Numbered from the stretch's first letter, positions 15,660 through 24,384 are shown. The stretch is 29,513 nt of DNA from JBKEDF01 sp047975325 (GCA_047975325.1 JBKEDF010000017.1:1-29513), one strand, 5' to 3'. The notes: generated by a model from the sequence alone, not told the origin. Program-made: numbers and translations.

Positions 15660-18286
15660 CATCCGATCCGGAACTGGCCATGCGCTTTCGCAACCCCGGG
15701 CCGGAATTCCGGATGGCTGCCTTCTGGTTCTGGCATCGTATTCCAAGGCCGGAAGAAACGTCCCGCCAGCTTGCCGATATGCGCGCCAAGGGGATTGCGC
15801 GGGTCATGATACAGGCGCGGCCCGCGCTGCCCCTGGCGGAATATCTTTCCCCCGCCTACATGGATGCCTATCGCCATGCGGCGGCGGAAATGCGGCGGCT
15901 GGATCTTCGCATGACGATCTATGATGAATATGGCTGGATGTCGGGTCACGGGGGCGGGCGCACGGTTTCGGGGGCGGATCATCTGCGCGAAAGACATCTG
16001 TTCTGGACAAGCGCCGATGCCGCAACGGGACAAACGGAACTGACGATCAGTGGCATAGGATCGGGCCTTGTCGATTTTCTTGGCCAGGCAGGGCGGGACT
16101 GGATCTATGAGGACGGCAGCGCCCGCTGGGGGGATTGGCAACCGGTGCTTGCCACGCTGGATGGCGGTGCGGCGCTTGATTGTCCGATCACGATTTCCTC
16201 CACGGGGCCGGATGGCTGCCGGATCCGCGTGGTGCATGGTGGTAACGTTATGCCCGGGCAGCGGATCACGGTTTTTGCCGCGGCGCGCTGCCTGACGTCA
16301 CGTCTGATCAACTATCTTCTGCCTGAGGCCGCACGGCGCTTTGCCGAAACCAGCTATGCGCCGCTTCTGGAAGCGGCGGACGGGGCGGCGGATGCATTCT
16401 TTTTCGACCATCCCTATGCCGGGTTCTATGACTGGTGGGAAAGAAGGGGAAACCTTCGCAACAGCCTGCTGTGGGATGAAAGCCTTCTGGAAGGTCAGCC
16501 TGCCGATGCCGCAACCTTCCTGTCCCTGTTGGGGGATGACAGCACAGATGCCGGAATACGGCGTGCGGCTTTTCTGGAAAACTATGGCAACCGGTTGAAT
16601 GAGGCGTTTTTCGGCACGCTGTTGCGTTGGACAAGCGCACGGGGGGTGGGGCTGACGGGGCATGAATTGCTGCCCCATGTCGGGGCCTGGGGCCTGCAAC
16701 AGGGGCTAAAGGATTTCGACGCAAGGGCCATGCCCGGGCTTGATCATTTTGGCCTTGACCGGTTCCGGACCGTGACCGCAGCCGATAGTGCCGATTATGC
16801 TCCGCAGCTTTCGGCCCGGTTGGCGGATAGCGTTGCCCGGGCCAACGGGCGCAGCCGTTGCATCGTCGAACAATATTCGACAGGGCGGCCCAATGGCGCG
16901 CCGGGGCTTGCCGGACAATGGGGCCTGACGGCGGAAACTTTTCGCGCGCAGGCTCTGCGCACGGTTATTTTCGGGGCACGGCAGATCCTGCTGCATGCGC
17001 TCAATGTGACGGATGGCCGATCGGGGGACGGGCTGTTATCGGCGCGTTTCGATTTTCCCCCGGCCTTCAACTTTTTACCCTGGTGGGAGGATTGCCCGGA
17101 TCTTTTCGTGGAAATTGCCCGCCTGTCGGAATTTCTGGAAACCGGTGATCCGGTACAAGGCGTTTCATTGCTCTATCCGCTGGAGACTATCCGCGCCGAG
17201 GGGCCGGATGCGGCCTGTGGGGTGCATTTTGGCTGGTGGGCGGAGGAACTGGCCCTTGCCGGGGTTGGTTACATCATTGTCGATGAAGGCCAATTGCCCG
17301 GTCATCTGGCAGGAAAGGCTGCGGGACATGCCCTTGTTCTGCCTGCGGTAACGGCATTGCGGAACATCGAAACAGCCGGGGCTATTGCCGGATTTCATCA
17401 TGCGGGCGGGCAGGTCCTTGTTTCGGGTGGCCCGCCGCATCGGATTGGCCAGGGGGAGGGACGGCCATTTGCTGCGATCTGCACGGCGCAGGAGGCGGAT
17501 GACCGGCAGGACATCCGCAATCTGATTGCGGGCCTGCCGCGTCCGGCTTGCGACATCCAGACCAATGGCTACCCCATCTGGTCTGCGCTTCATCGGTTGA
17601 AGGATGGCTGGTCCGTTGCGCTTTTCAACGATGGGGCAACACCTGCCAGTGTTTCGATCCATCCTCCGGACCGGGGGATGGTCTGGGAAAACTGGGATGC
17701 GGCAAGCGGGACGATCACGCCAATGCCCGCCGGTGATCCGACCGGGCGGTTGCAGGTCACGCTTTCGGCCCAGGGCCTGCTTTGCCTGCGCGGCCGGTGG
17801 GCCGGTGCATCTGCGGTGGTGCCTGTGCCCGCCAGAAACATCGTGGCGGCGTCTGCCGCGCCGGTCGTTCTCGATTCAGGTTGGTCACTGCAAATCGGAA
17901 AGGACGCTCCCCGGCCCATTGAGGTTACGCAAGGTTGGGAAAAGCAGGGTTTTCCGGAATTTTCCGGAACCGGCATTTATCGCCTTGACGCAACCCTGCC
18001 AGCCCGGGCGGGGGAATTCCTTTGGGAATTGCGCCTGCCTGGTGTGCATGAGGTGGTGGAATGTTGGCTGGATGGCGTTTTTATCGGGCGCTGCCTTGCC
18101 GGGATGCGCCGGTTTTTGCTGCCGCCAATCAAGGGCCGGATCGGAATAGAACTGCATATCCGTAATACGGCCGCCAACCAGTACTATGCTGAAACCCGGT
18201 ATTGGGATGGCGTGCCGCAACCTTCGGGATTGACCCGACCGCCGGTGCTGGCACCCATGCTTCAGGTAGAACCTGATATAGCCTGA
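15656..18286 (+). CDS. GH106-like (alpha-L-rhamnosidase type) glycosidase
   Basis: An 876-residue protein. Its N-terminus (FRNPGPEFRMAAFWFWH, then QLADMRAKGIARVMIQ) and the YDEYGWMSGHGGG segment near residue 89 match the general GH106 alpha-L-rhamnosidase pattern. IVEQYSTGRPNG with Glu405, followed by GQWGLT, aligns by eye with the conserved SEAFG...GWGLT region that holds a catalytic glutamate in that family; Glu337 (GHELLPHVG) is another candidate. A C-terminal beta-sandwich resembling a carbohydrate-binding module starts near 765 (GTGIYRLDATL). No signal peptide is visible, whereas many GH106 proteins are exported. The start overlaps the GH63 stop (ATGA). The family is assigned from remote similarity, so rhamnose specificity is tentative. 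Confidence 0.72.
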   Translation: MTSDPELAMRFRNPGPEFRMAAFWFWHRIPRPEETSRQLADMRAKGIARVMIQARPALPLAEYLSPAYMDAYRHAAAEMRRLDLRMTIYDEYGWMSGHGGGRTVSGADHLRERHLFWTSADAATGQTELTISGIGSGLVDFLGQAGRDWIYEDGSARWGDWQPVLATLDGGAALDCPITISSTGPDGCRIRVVHGGNVMPGQRITVFAAARCLTSRLINYLLPEAARRFAETSYAPLLEAADGAADAFFFDHPYAGFYDWWERRGNLRNSLLWDESLLEGQPADAATFLSLLGDDSTDAGIRRAAFLENYGNRLNEAFFGTLLRWTSARGVGLTGHELLPHVGAWGLQQGLKDFDARAMPGLDHFGLDRFRTVTAADSADYAPQLSARLADSVARANGRSRCIVEQYSTGRPNGAPGLAGQWGLTAETFRAQALRTVIFGARQILLHALNVTDGRSGDGLLSARFDFPPAFNFLPWWEDCPDLFVEIARLSEFLETGDPVQGVSLLYPLETIRAEGPDAACGVHFGWWAEELALAGVGYIIVDEGQLPGHLAGKAAGHALVLPAVTALRNIETAGAIAGFHHAGGQVLVSGGPPHRIGQGEGRPFAAICTAQEADDRQDIRNLIAGLPRPACDIQTNGYPIWSALHRLKDGWSVALFNDGATPASVSIHPPDRGMVWENWDAASGTITPMPAGDPTGRLQVTLSAQGLLCLRGRWAGASAVVPVPARNIVAASAAPVVLDSGWSLQIGKDAPRPIEVTQGWEKQGFPEFSGTGIYRLDATLPARAGEFLWELRLPGVHEVVECWLDGVFIGRCLAGMRRFLLPPIKGRIGIELHIRNTAANQYYAETRYWDGVPQPSGLTRPPVLAPMLQVEPDIA

Positions 18287-18317
18287 CGACTTTATTTTGA
18301 TCATGTTGTCGGGCTAT
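18278..18317. terminator. Hairpin overlapping two convergent stop codons
   Basis: atagcctgacgac (18278-18290) pairs with gttgtcgggctat (18305-18317) over 13 positions with two G-U wobbles, around a 14-base T-rich loop. On the plus strand TTTTGATTTT follows within a few bases, a fair terminator tail. The stem contains the glycosidase stop (18284-18286), and the loop contains the stop of the minus-strand RidA gene (18301-18303). It probably ends the glycosidase transcript inside the opposing gene. Confidence 0.65.
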
Positions 18318-18726
18318 GACCTTTTGATTTTACGCTGATGCCCTGATTGTTCCGGATGGCCATGGCCTCGATCTCAATCAGGAATTCGGGTCGGGTAAAT
18401 CCGGTGACAATCAGCAAGGTTGAGGCAGGCTTGACCGGCAGATCGGCCAGAATGCGATCCCGGACCGCCATATAGGGAATGAAATCTTCCCGCCGGGTGA
18501 CATAGGCCGAAAAACGCAACACATCGGCGAAACCCAGATCTGCCTCAGCCAGGATCGCGGCGATATTTGCGAAACATATCTCTGCCTGTGCGGCCAGATC
18601 GGTGGGTATGGTTCCATCCCGGGCAAGGCCAAGCTGACCAGAGGTCACGACAAGCCCATCCCGTGCGACACCATGGGCGTAATTGCCAAAGGGTGGTGCG
18701 ATGGAGGTCGGGGTCAGCGGGATCAT
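18301..18726 (-). CDS. RidA-family protein lacking the key arginine
   Basis: A 141-residue RidA-fold protein: VTSGQLGLARDG, ICFANIAAILAEADLGFADVLR and LIEIEAMAI are family landmarks. The Arg that binds the imino-acid carboxylate in E. coli RidA is replaced by Ser (about residue 102, VKPASTLLIV). The C-terminal tail past IRNNQ is encoded by the region that also forms the convergent hairpin. It is the last gene of the long minus-strand operon, ATGA-coupled to the TetR gene. A role on a reactive nitrogen intermediate is plausible, but canonical deaminase chemistry is doubtful. Confidence 0.9.
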   Translation of the reverse strand: MIPLTPTSIAPPFGNYAHGVARDGLVVTSGQLGLARDGTIPTDLAAQAEICFANIAAILAEADLGFADVLRFSAYVTRREDFIPYMAVRDRILADLPVKPASTLLIVTGFTRPEFLIEIEAMAIRNNQGISVKSKGHSPTT

Positions 18727-19364
18727 CGGATTGTCCTTTCATCGTCCAGAAGGCCGCAGCGGCCCAGAAACAGGGCAACCGCCTCTGTGGCAATGCGTGC
18801 CTCATCCAGGGGGGCATCGGGTGGAGTACCAAGCATCACCCGCGCCTGTGTCTCGTAATCGGCGTAATGCTGTGTGACGGCCCAGAGATTCATCTGAAAC
18901 AGCAGTGGATCGACGGGCCGTATCTTGCCCCTGTCAATCCAGCCCTGAATGACCTTTGCGGCCTCTTCCGTTGCGCGGCGCATTTCGGGCCAATAAGGGG
19001 CCAGCTGTGGTGCGCCACGTGCCACCTCATGCGAAAAGACCCGTGCCGCATCGGGAAATTCCAGTGCATGGCGGATCTTGCGGTAGACATAATCCGAAAT
19101 CACCGCGCGCGGATCGTCGGGTAATGCGGCGGAAAGAAAGAAGATATCCTTCCATTGCGATATGATCTGGCCCAGCACCTGTTGATAAAGATCGTCCTTG
19201 GAGGAGATGTAATAATGAAGCTGTGCCTTGGTGATGCCCGCGGCCCTTGCGATGGCCTGGGTCGAGGTTCCCGACAGGCCGTCGCGGGCAAATTCACGGA
19301 TGGCCGCATTGCGGATATTTTCATGAATTGCGTCGCGCTTTTGCCTGACAGTCTTGTTGGTCAT
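18723..19364 (-). CDS. TetR-family regulator, RutR-like
   Basis: A 213-residue TetR protein. The N-terminal helix-turn-helix spans about residues 18-62, with STQAIARAAGITKAQLHYYISSKDDLY. The C-terminal ligand domain (SQWKDIFFLSA, FSHEVARGAPQL, RGKIRPVDPLLFQMNLWAVTQHYADYE) closely resembles the RutR/YcdC type, whose E. coli member senses uracil and controls pyrimidine catabolism. It lies near the end of the operon and overlaps the quinone-reductase stop by ATGA. I infer that it senses the substrate or an intermediate of this cluster. Confidence 0.93.
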   Translation of the reverse strand: MTNKTVRQKRDAIHENIRNAAIREFARDGLSGTSTQAIARAAGITKAQLHYYISSKDDLYQQVLGQIISQWKDIFFLSAALPDDPRAVISDYVYRKIRHALEFPDAARVFSHEVARGAPQLAPYWPEMRRATEEAAKVIQGWIDRGKIRPVDPLLFQMNLWAVTQHYADYETQARVMLGTPPDAPLDEARIATEAVALFLGRCGLLDDERTIR

Positions 19365-19960
19365 GACGCCATCCCCGGCAGGTGCCGGCGTAGCCGTGAC
19401 AGGAAGGCGATGCGATCAGCCTCACTGCGGTGGTTCATGTCGTGAAGCTGCATCCATCGCATGCGGCATCGCGGATGAAAAAGGACCCTCATTCCCCGCA
19501 TCAGCATCGAACGTCCGGGATCACGGATCAGTCGCAGCCACCACCAGGGTGAACCGGATGTGGTGATTACCGTGAAGGCACGAATGTTGCGCAGCTTTCC
19601 GGTGGCGCGTTTCCCCTGTGCTGCCGGGATGTCAAAGGCGACGCCCGGCAACCAGACCCGGTCCAGCCAGCCCTTCAGGATTGCGGGCGGGCCGTAATAC
19701 CAGGTCGGAAAGATCAGGATCAGTCCCTCGGCCCAGGTCAGTGCCTCGGCATGAGGATGGACATTCCCGATCAGGCGGGGTGTATCCGTCAGATAGTCCT
19801 TCCAGTCCTTTTCAGACAGGACGGGGTTAAAACCTTCCCGGTAAAGGTCGATCAGGCGAAGGTCATGCCCGGCTTCGGTCAGTGTCTTGCATGTGGCGTC
19901 AAACAGGGCGGCACCGTAGCTTTCGCGACAGGGATGCGCGAAAACGATAAGGATCTTCAT
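19361..19960 (-). CDS. NAD(P)H:quinone-type flavodoxin-fold oxidoreductase
   Basis: A 199-residue flavodoxin-fold protein of the NQO/MdaB/KefF group. The FMN/FAD phosphate-binding start is ILIVFAHPCRESYGAAL, and the FPTWYYGPPAILKGWLDRVW signature follows near residue 84. Such enzymes pass two electrons from NAD(P)H to quinones or other acceptors without releasing semiquinone. In this operon it might reduce a quinonoid product of the FAD oxidase or serve general redox protection. It starts 20 bases after the binding-protein gene and is ATGA-coupled to the TetR gene. Confidence 0.9.
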   Translation of the reverse strand: MKILIVFAHPCRESYGAALFDATCKTLTEAGHDLRLIDLYREGFNPVLSEKDWKDYLTDTPRLIGNVHPHAEALTWAEGLILIFPTWYYGPPAILKGWLDRVWLPGVAFDIPAAQGKRATGKLRNIRAFTVITTSGSPWWWLRLIRDPGRSMLMRGMRVLFHPRCRMRWMQLHDMNHRSEADRIAFLSRLRRHLPGMAS

Positions 19961-19980
19961 GATGCCGCCCTCGTGTCAGG

Positions 19981-20991
19981 TCAGTTTCCGGCCAGACCGG
20001 CCTTGATGTCGAGCCCGATCTTCTTGTTGACGAAGCTCAGATCGGCCACCTTTGCAAGATCAACCGCGCCATCTTCGATCAATCCGGCGGAAACGGCGAT
20101 ATCGTAAAAGCCCCTGATGCGTTCCTCGCTCATGGCGCCGATCCCGTTTTCCAGTGCGTCGCCGCTATCGATGATGCCCAGATCCAGAAGCTGTGCCACT
20201 TCCGCATCCAGTTTTTCGACACTCATTTCCGGGTTGGCGGCCATGATTGCCTCATAGGCCTTGCTCCGATCCCCATAAAGGAAGTTGTACCAGCCCTCGA
20301 TTGAGGCATCCACGAAGCGCTGCACCAGTTCGGGATTGTCGTCGATCAGTTCCTGCCGGGTTTCAATCGTGGTGGAATAGGTGGACCAGCCTTGATCGGC
20401 CAGAAGGAAGACATCAACCTCCGCACCTTCCGCCCTGGCATAAAGCGGTTCGGCTGTGGCATAGGATTGCTGCACCATCTTTTCGTCGTCAAGGAATTGC
20501 GCAAGGTTGTAGTTGTAGGGCCGGACCTGTTCATCGCGGAAGCCATGGGCATCGACCATCCATTGCCAATAGGAAAACTGGCCATCCTTTGACAGAAGGA
20601 TCGTCGGCGCATTGGCCAGATCCCTGAAATCCTCATAGGCACCGGCATGGGCCATCATCGCCTGTGGATCCTTCTGGTAGAAAGCGGCGATAACGGTGGT
20701 GGGGATGCCGTTGCGGACATTGTCGAAGGACAGCAGCAGATTGCCCGCCATCAGGAAATCCAGCCGCCCGGCCGACAGCATGGGGCGATTGTTCATCTGC
20801 GGGCCGCCGGGCATGATTTCCACTTCCAGCCCGTATTTGGCATAGGTGCCGTCCGCCACGGCCTGATAGAACCCGCCATGGCCACCCTGTGCCAGCCAGT
20901 TGGTCCCGAATGTCACCTTGTCCTGCGCCAGCGCGGCGCTGGAAACCAGCGTGGCTGCAAGGGCCAGCAGTGCCGATTTGCAATATTTCAT
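19981..20991 (-). CDS. ABC transporter substrate-binding protein, NMT1/THI5-like
   Basis: A 336-residue periplasmic binding protein with a Sec signal peptide (MKYCKSALLALAATLVSSAALA, cleavage about residue 22). The NMT1 fold opening is VTFGTNWLAQGGHGGFYQAV, followed by YAKYGLEVEI and GPQMNNRPMLSAGRLDFL. The family binds pyrimidines such as thiamine precursors, sulfonates, riboflavin and related small molecules. AGGAG lies about seven bases before the ATG. It belongs with the permease (23548) and ATPase (24365), though three kilobases and two enzyme genes separate them. This order differs from the usual binding protein-permease-ATPase block. Confidence 0.93.
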   Translation of the reverse strand: MKYCKSALLALAATLVSSAALAQDKVTFGTNWLAQGGHGGFYQAVADGTYAKYGLEVEIMPGGPQMNNRPMLSAGRLDFLMAGNLLLSFDNVRNGIPTTVIAAFYQKDPQAMMAHAGAYEDFRDLANAPTILLSKDGQFSYWQWMVDAHGFRDEQVRPYNYNLAQFLDDEKMVQQSYATAEPLYARAEGAEVDVFLLADQGWSTYSTTIETRQELIDDNPELVQRFVDASIEGWYNFLYGDRSKAYEAIMAANPEMSVEKLDAEVAQLLDLGIIDSGDALENGIGAMSEERIRGFYDIAVSAGLIEDGAVDLAKVADLSFVNKKIGLDIKAGLAGN

Positions 20992-21023
20992 TCATTTTCT
21001 CCTGTTCGTTACTGTCCTGTCAT

Positions 21024-22376
21024 TCAGTCGATCCGGGCCATATCCGCGCGCCAGCCGCGGGTTTTGCCCGGGTTCATCAGCCCATAGGGATCGGCCTGTT
21101 TCTTGAAGGCGATCTGGGTGTCATCGATGGATTTCATACCGCCATCCTCAATGGTGACGACATGCGGATCAAAGACGGTGCAGCCGTCCTTCTGTTCCAG
21201 TTCGTTGATCAGATCATACATGGCCTTCTTGCCGCGATAACGCACAAGCGGCAGGGCAAAGATCTGCACCTGCCCCTTTTCACGGGCCATTTCGTGGTGC
21301 CAGTAAACCTCATCGCCGTAACGGGCCAGTTGCCGCATCGCAAGACCGGTATCGAAGGGCTGGGGATAGGCAACCTGAAGATAGCTCCAGCCCTTGTCGG
21401 ATTTGAGGGCCTGAAGCGTCGTGTGGTTCCAGCCCAGCTCATAGGCCGGGCGCAGCCCTTCCTTGCTGATTTCATCCTTGGTGAAGGCAAAGGAAACCCG
21501 TCCGCCCCTTGCCTCCGCCGCATTGCGGAACCGATCCAGATCGGCAGGGGCCACCATGGCAAAAACGGCGTCCTGTGTTGGGGGGAAATAGTTTTTCAGC
21601 CGCTTGTAATACGGGGCAAAACGACGTTCCACACAGGTCAGAAGGAACAAATCGAACCCCGCATCCTGAATGTCCGTCGCGAAATCCAGGGCCTTGTCAT
21701 AGCCATCGAAAAGTGCTGCCGTGTGCAGCCAGTTGGTGGAGGGGGTCAGTGCCAGGCCGATCTCGACCACGATGCCATTCGTGCCATAGGCATGTTGTAC
21801 CTTATGCACATCACGGCCCCGCAATTCGATGAGCCTGGGTTCCGGCTCTATGGTCAGGATCTTGACATAGGTGACATTGCCATCGTCGCGTAACATCCCG
21901 TTGCGGAAGGATCCGATCCCGCCCGAACCCCCGGCGATAAACCCCCCGATTGTTGCGGTGGCGCGGGTGGAGGGGTACATCAACAAGGCCTGTCCCGTTT
22001 CATGGACTGCATCATCAAGGCGGGAAATCCGGGCGCCGGCTTCAACGCGAACTTCGCCATCGCGGATCTCCAGCACCTTGTTCAGCCGGGTCATGTCCAG
22101 GATCAGCCCGCCTTCCAGTGGTACGCATTGACCGTAATTTCCCGTGCCCCCACCGCGCAATGTCAGCGGAACCTTGTGACGCGCTGCGGCGGCGGCAATC
22201 TGCCTGACCTCTTCCTGCGAGGTGGGCAGCGCAAGCAGATCGCCCCGGCAATCGCGAAGCTGTTCATCCAGGATCGGGCTGTACCAGAAATAGTCATGTG
22301 ACCGCATGGCCAGTGTCTTGTCATCATCATGGATCCGTATCCCTGCCAGATCCGCCTTCAATGCTTCGATACTCAT
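21024..22376 (-). CDS. FAD-binding oxidoreductase, VAO/GlcD type
   Basis: A 450-residue flavoprotein of the vanillyl-alcohol-oxidase fold. The FAD-binding PP-loop reads RGGGTGNYGQCVPLEGG, and YPSTRATATIGGFIAGGSGG follows about 70 residues later. The C-terminus ends with the usual DPYGLMNPGK. No signal peptide is visible. The family oxidises alcohols, hydroxy acids and amines; the acceptor may be oxygen, quinone or an electron-transfer partner. The start at 22376 is preferred over an upstream in-frame ATG (22442) because it makes an ATGA overlap with the amidohydrolase stop. It should act on the product of the two hydrolases in this operon. Its substrate is unknown. Confidence 0.93.
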   Translation of the reverse strand: MSIEALKADLAGIRIHDDDKTLAMRSHDYFWYSPILDEQLRDCRGDLLALPTSQEEVRQIAAAAARHKVPLTLRGGGTGNYGQCVPLEGGLILDMTRLNKVLEIRDGEVRVEAGARISRLDDAVHETGQALLMYPSTRATATIGGFIAGGSGGIGSFRNGMLRDDGNVTYVKILTIEPEPRLIELRGRDVHKVQHAYGTNGIVVEIGLALTPSTNWLHTAALFDGYDKALDFATDIQDAGFDLFLLTCVERRFAPYYKRLKNYFPPTQDAVFAMVAPADLDRFRNAAEARGGRVSFAFTKDEISKEGLRPAYELGWNHTTLQALKSDKGWSYLQVAYPQPFDTGLAMRQLARYGDEVYWHHEMAREKGQVQIFALPLVRYRGKKAMYDLINELEQKDGCTVFDPHVVTIEDGGMKSIDDTQIAFKKQADPYGLMNPGKTRGWRADMARID

Positions 22377-23551
22377 TGCAACCCTCCGGTATTGAGCGGG
22401 CGGCCCTGCCGCCAGACTTGTCGCGCCACACCGGGATGGCAAAGCATCTCCTCGGGTGTGGCGGCAGCGATATGGATGAAATCGGCAGGTCCACCTTCGC
22501 GCAGGGTCAGGTCATGGCCCATCCACCAGGCGGGGATGCCGCTGATGGCATCCAGCCAGTCGGCAGGCGTCAGATGGCCCAGCAATACCGCCAGATGCCA
22601 GATATTCAGCAGGTCATAATCGCCATAGGGGTGAAAGCCATCCTGCACATTATCCGACCCGATCATCACAGCCATGCCGGAGGCGCGGGCCTCCTGTATC
22701 GGCGCGATCCCCCGCAAGCGTGGCGTGCGTCCCGATGTGGCATCCTGAAGATAGGCATTGCAGGCGGGTAGCGTGACAAGGCCCATGCCCGCCTCTGCTG
22801 CACGGGCCAGGAGGGAGGCGACCTCCGCTGTATCGCGGACGGACAGGGCGCAGCAATGACCGCAAAGGACACGTCCCGACAATCCGCGTTGTTCGGTCTG
22901 GCGGAGGATGGCATCAAAACCGCGCGCTTCGGGCTCCAGCCCTTCATCGACATGGAAGTCCAGGCGCAGATCATATCGTTCCGCCAGGTCGAAAACCCGC
23001 GCCAGCCCGTTTTCCAGATTGTCATTGCGATAGATGAACGCCCCCAGGACACCACCGGCGGGGCCAAGTTCGGCGGCGATCCTTGTTCCGTGTTCAACCA
23101 GATGTTCCAGCGGGCTGAGCGAGGCAAGCTCCAGCGTGATCCGCCCTTGCCATTCCTCTGCCAGATCACGCAGCACGGACCAGGCCGGTGGCGGGGTGTC
23201 GCTGGTCCAGTCCAGATGGCTGCGCATCAATGCGGTGCCATGACCATAGGCGCGGGCCAGCCCTTTTTCGGCCCTTTTGCGAATATCGTCCGGGGTCCAT
23301 CCCGCGGCATCCGTTGCCATCATATCGATTGCATCGAAAAGCGACTGCGCCCGGCGCGGCATCCGGCGAGCAGTAAAGGTCTTGTCCAGATGGGTGTGGA
23401 TATCGGCCATGACCGGCAGGACCATTCCCCCGCCTGAGGTGGCAGAGGGACGCAATGTTGCGATCTTCCCGTCACGCAGCTGCATGTCCCAATGGCCCGT
23501 GCGTTCTGGCAGGATAACCCCCTCAAGGCTGGTTCCGGGTGCCACGATCAA
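22373..23551 (-). CDS. CodA-like amidohydrolase (cytosine deaminase superfamily)
   Basis: A 392-residue metal-dependent amidohydrolase. The zinc/iron ligands of cytosine deaminase align by eye: His52 and His54 in ADIHTHLDK, His200 with Glu203 in DFHVDE, His232 in CGHCCALS, and Asp300 in MIGSDNVQDGFHPYG. The residue after the last ligand is Asn where E. coli CodA has Asp314, so the ring specificity may differ. The first codon on the coupled start is TTG (23551), with an alternative GTG two codons on (23545); both overlap or abut the permease stop. It probably deaminates or opens a nitrogen heterocycle imported by the neighbouring ABC system. Confidence 0.92.
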   Translation of the reverse strand: MIVAPGTSLEGVILPERTGHWDMQLRDGKIATLRPSATSGGGMVLPVMADIHTHLDKTFTARRMPRRAQSLFDAIDMMATDAAGWTPDDIRKRAEKGLARAYGHGTALMRSHLDWTSDTPPPAWSVLRDLAEEWQGRITLELASLSPLEHLVEHGTRIAAELGPAGGVLGAFIYRNDNLENGLARVFDLAERYDLRLDFHVDEGLEPEARGFDAILRQTEQRGLSGRVLCGHCCALSVRDTAEVASLLARAAEAGMGLVTLPACNAYLQDATSGRTPRLRGIAPIQEARASGMAVMIGSDNVQDGFHPYGDYDLLNIWHLAVLLGHLTPADWLDAISGIPAWWMGHDLTLREGGPADFIHIAAATPEEMLCHPGVARQVWRQGRPLNTGGLQ

Positions 23552-24384
23552 CCCTGTTGCTTGATCTCGCTCTCATGCCAATGTCCCAGCACCGCCGAGG
23601 ACAGCCATGAGGTGAGAAGAAAGATCATGATCCCAAGCGCGGAAACCAGCAGCAGTGCCGCAAACATCAGCGGTATCTCATTGCGGAAGCTCGCCTCCAG
23701 GATACGGGAGGCGAGGCCCGTATTCTGCCCGGCCGTTCCGGCCACGAATTCCGCGACCACCGCCCCGATCAATGCAAGCCCCCCGGCGATTTTCAGCGCG
23801 GCCATGAAATAGGGCAGGGCCGAAGGCATCAACAAATAGCGCAGCCGCTGCCATCGCGACGCGCCATAGAGGGAAAACAGATCCCTCAGGTTGTGATCGG
23901 CGCTGCGTAACCCGATCGCGGTATTGGACAGGATCGGAAAAAAGGCCACGATCCAGGCGCAGATCAGCAGGGCCCAGAAGGTATCCGGCACATAGATCAG
24001 GATCAGTGGTGCGATGGCCACGATTGGCGTGACTTGAAGGATCACCGCGAAGGGAAAGAGGCTCATTTCTATCGTGCGTGACAGCGCAAAGAGCATCCCC
24101 AGCGCCGCGCCGCCCACAATTGCCAGAAGCAGCGACAGCAGGGTGAGCTTCACCGTGAACCAGGAACTTTGCATCAGGGATCCGAAATTTTCCATCAGCG
24201 TGCGGGCAATCAGGCTGGGTGCGGGGATCAGGTAATGTGGTACCTCATTGTACCAGACCAGAAATTCCCACAATAGAATTGCCGTGACCAGGGTGCCAAC
24301 GGGCATCAGCACGCGCATCCGCCTTTCGCGACGTTCACGCATTTCGACGGGGCTCAGGGCGGGCTCAATGGTTAAGGTCGACAT
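23548..24384 (-). CDS. ABC transporter permease, SsuC/ThiX-like
   Basis: A 278-residue permease with six hydrophobic segments and the EAA-type loop LRDLFSLYGASRWQRLRYLLMPSALP. It is of the nitrate/sulfonate/pyrimidine group that pairs with NMT1-type binding proteins. The start at 24384 lies inside the end of the ATPase gene (20-base overlap) with AAGGGA upstream. A longer frame to 24495 is rejected because it would run over the ATPase C-terminus. It forms the channel with a partner copy of itself. Confidence 0.93.
   Translation of the reverse strand: MSTLTIEPALSPVEMRERRERRMRVLMPVGTLVTAILLWEFLVWYNEVPHYLIPAPSLIARTLMENFGSLMQSSWFTVKLTLLSLLLAIVGGAALGMLFALSRTIEMSLFPFAVILQVTPIVAIAPLILIYVPDTFWALLICAWIVAFFPILSNTAIGLRSADHNLRDLFSLYGASRWQRLRYLLMPSALPYFMAALKIAGGLALIGAVVAEFVAGTAGQNTGLASRILEASFRNEIPLMFAALLLVSALGIMIFLLTSWLSSAVLGHWHESEIKQQG

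Noticed and set aside
20889..21893. Plus-strand open frame (334 codons) opposite the FAD oxidase
   Set aside because: It covers the real FAD oxidase and the binding-protein start in antisense, and has no family signature or ribosome-binding site.
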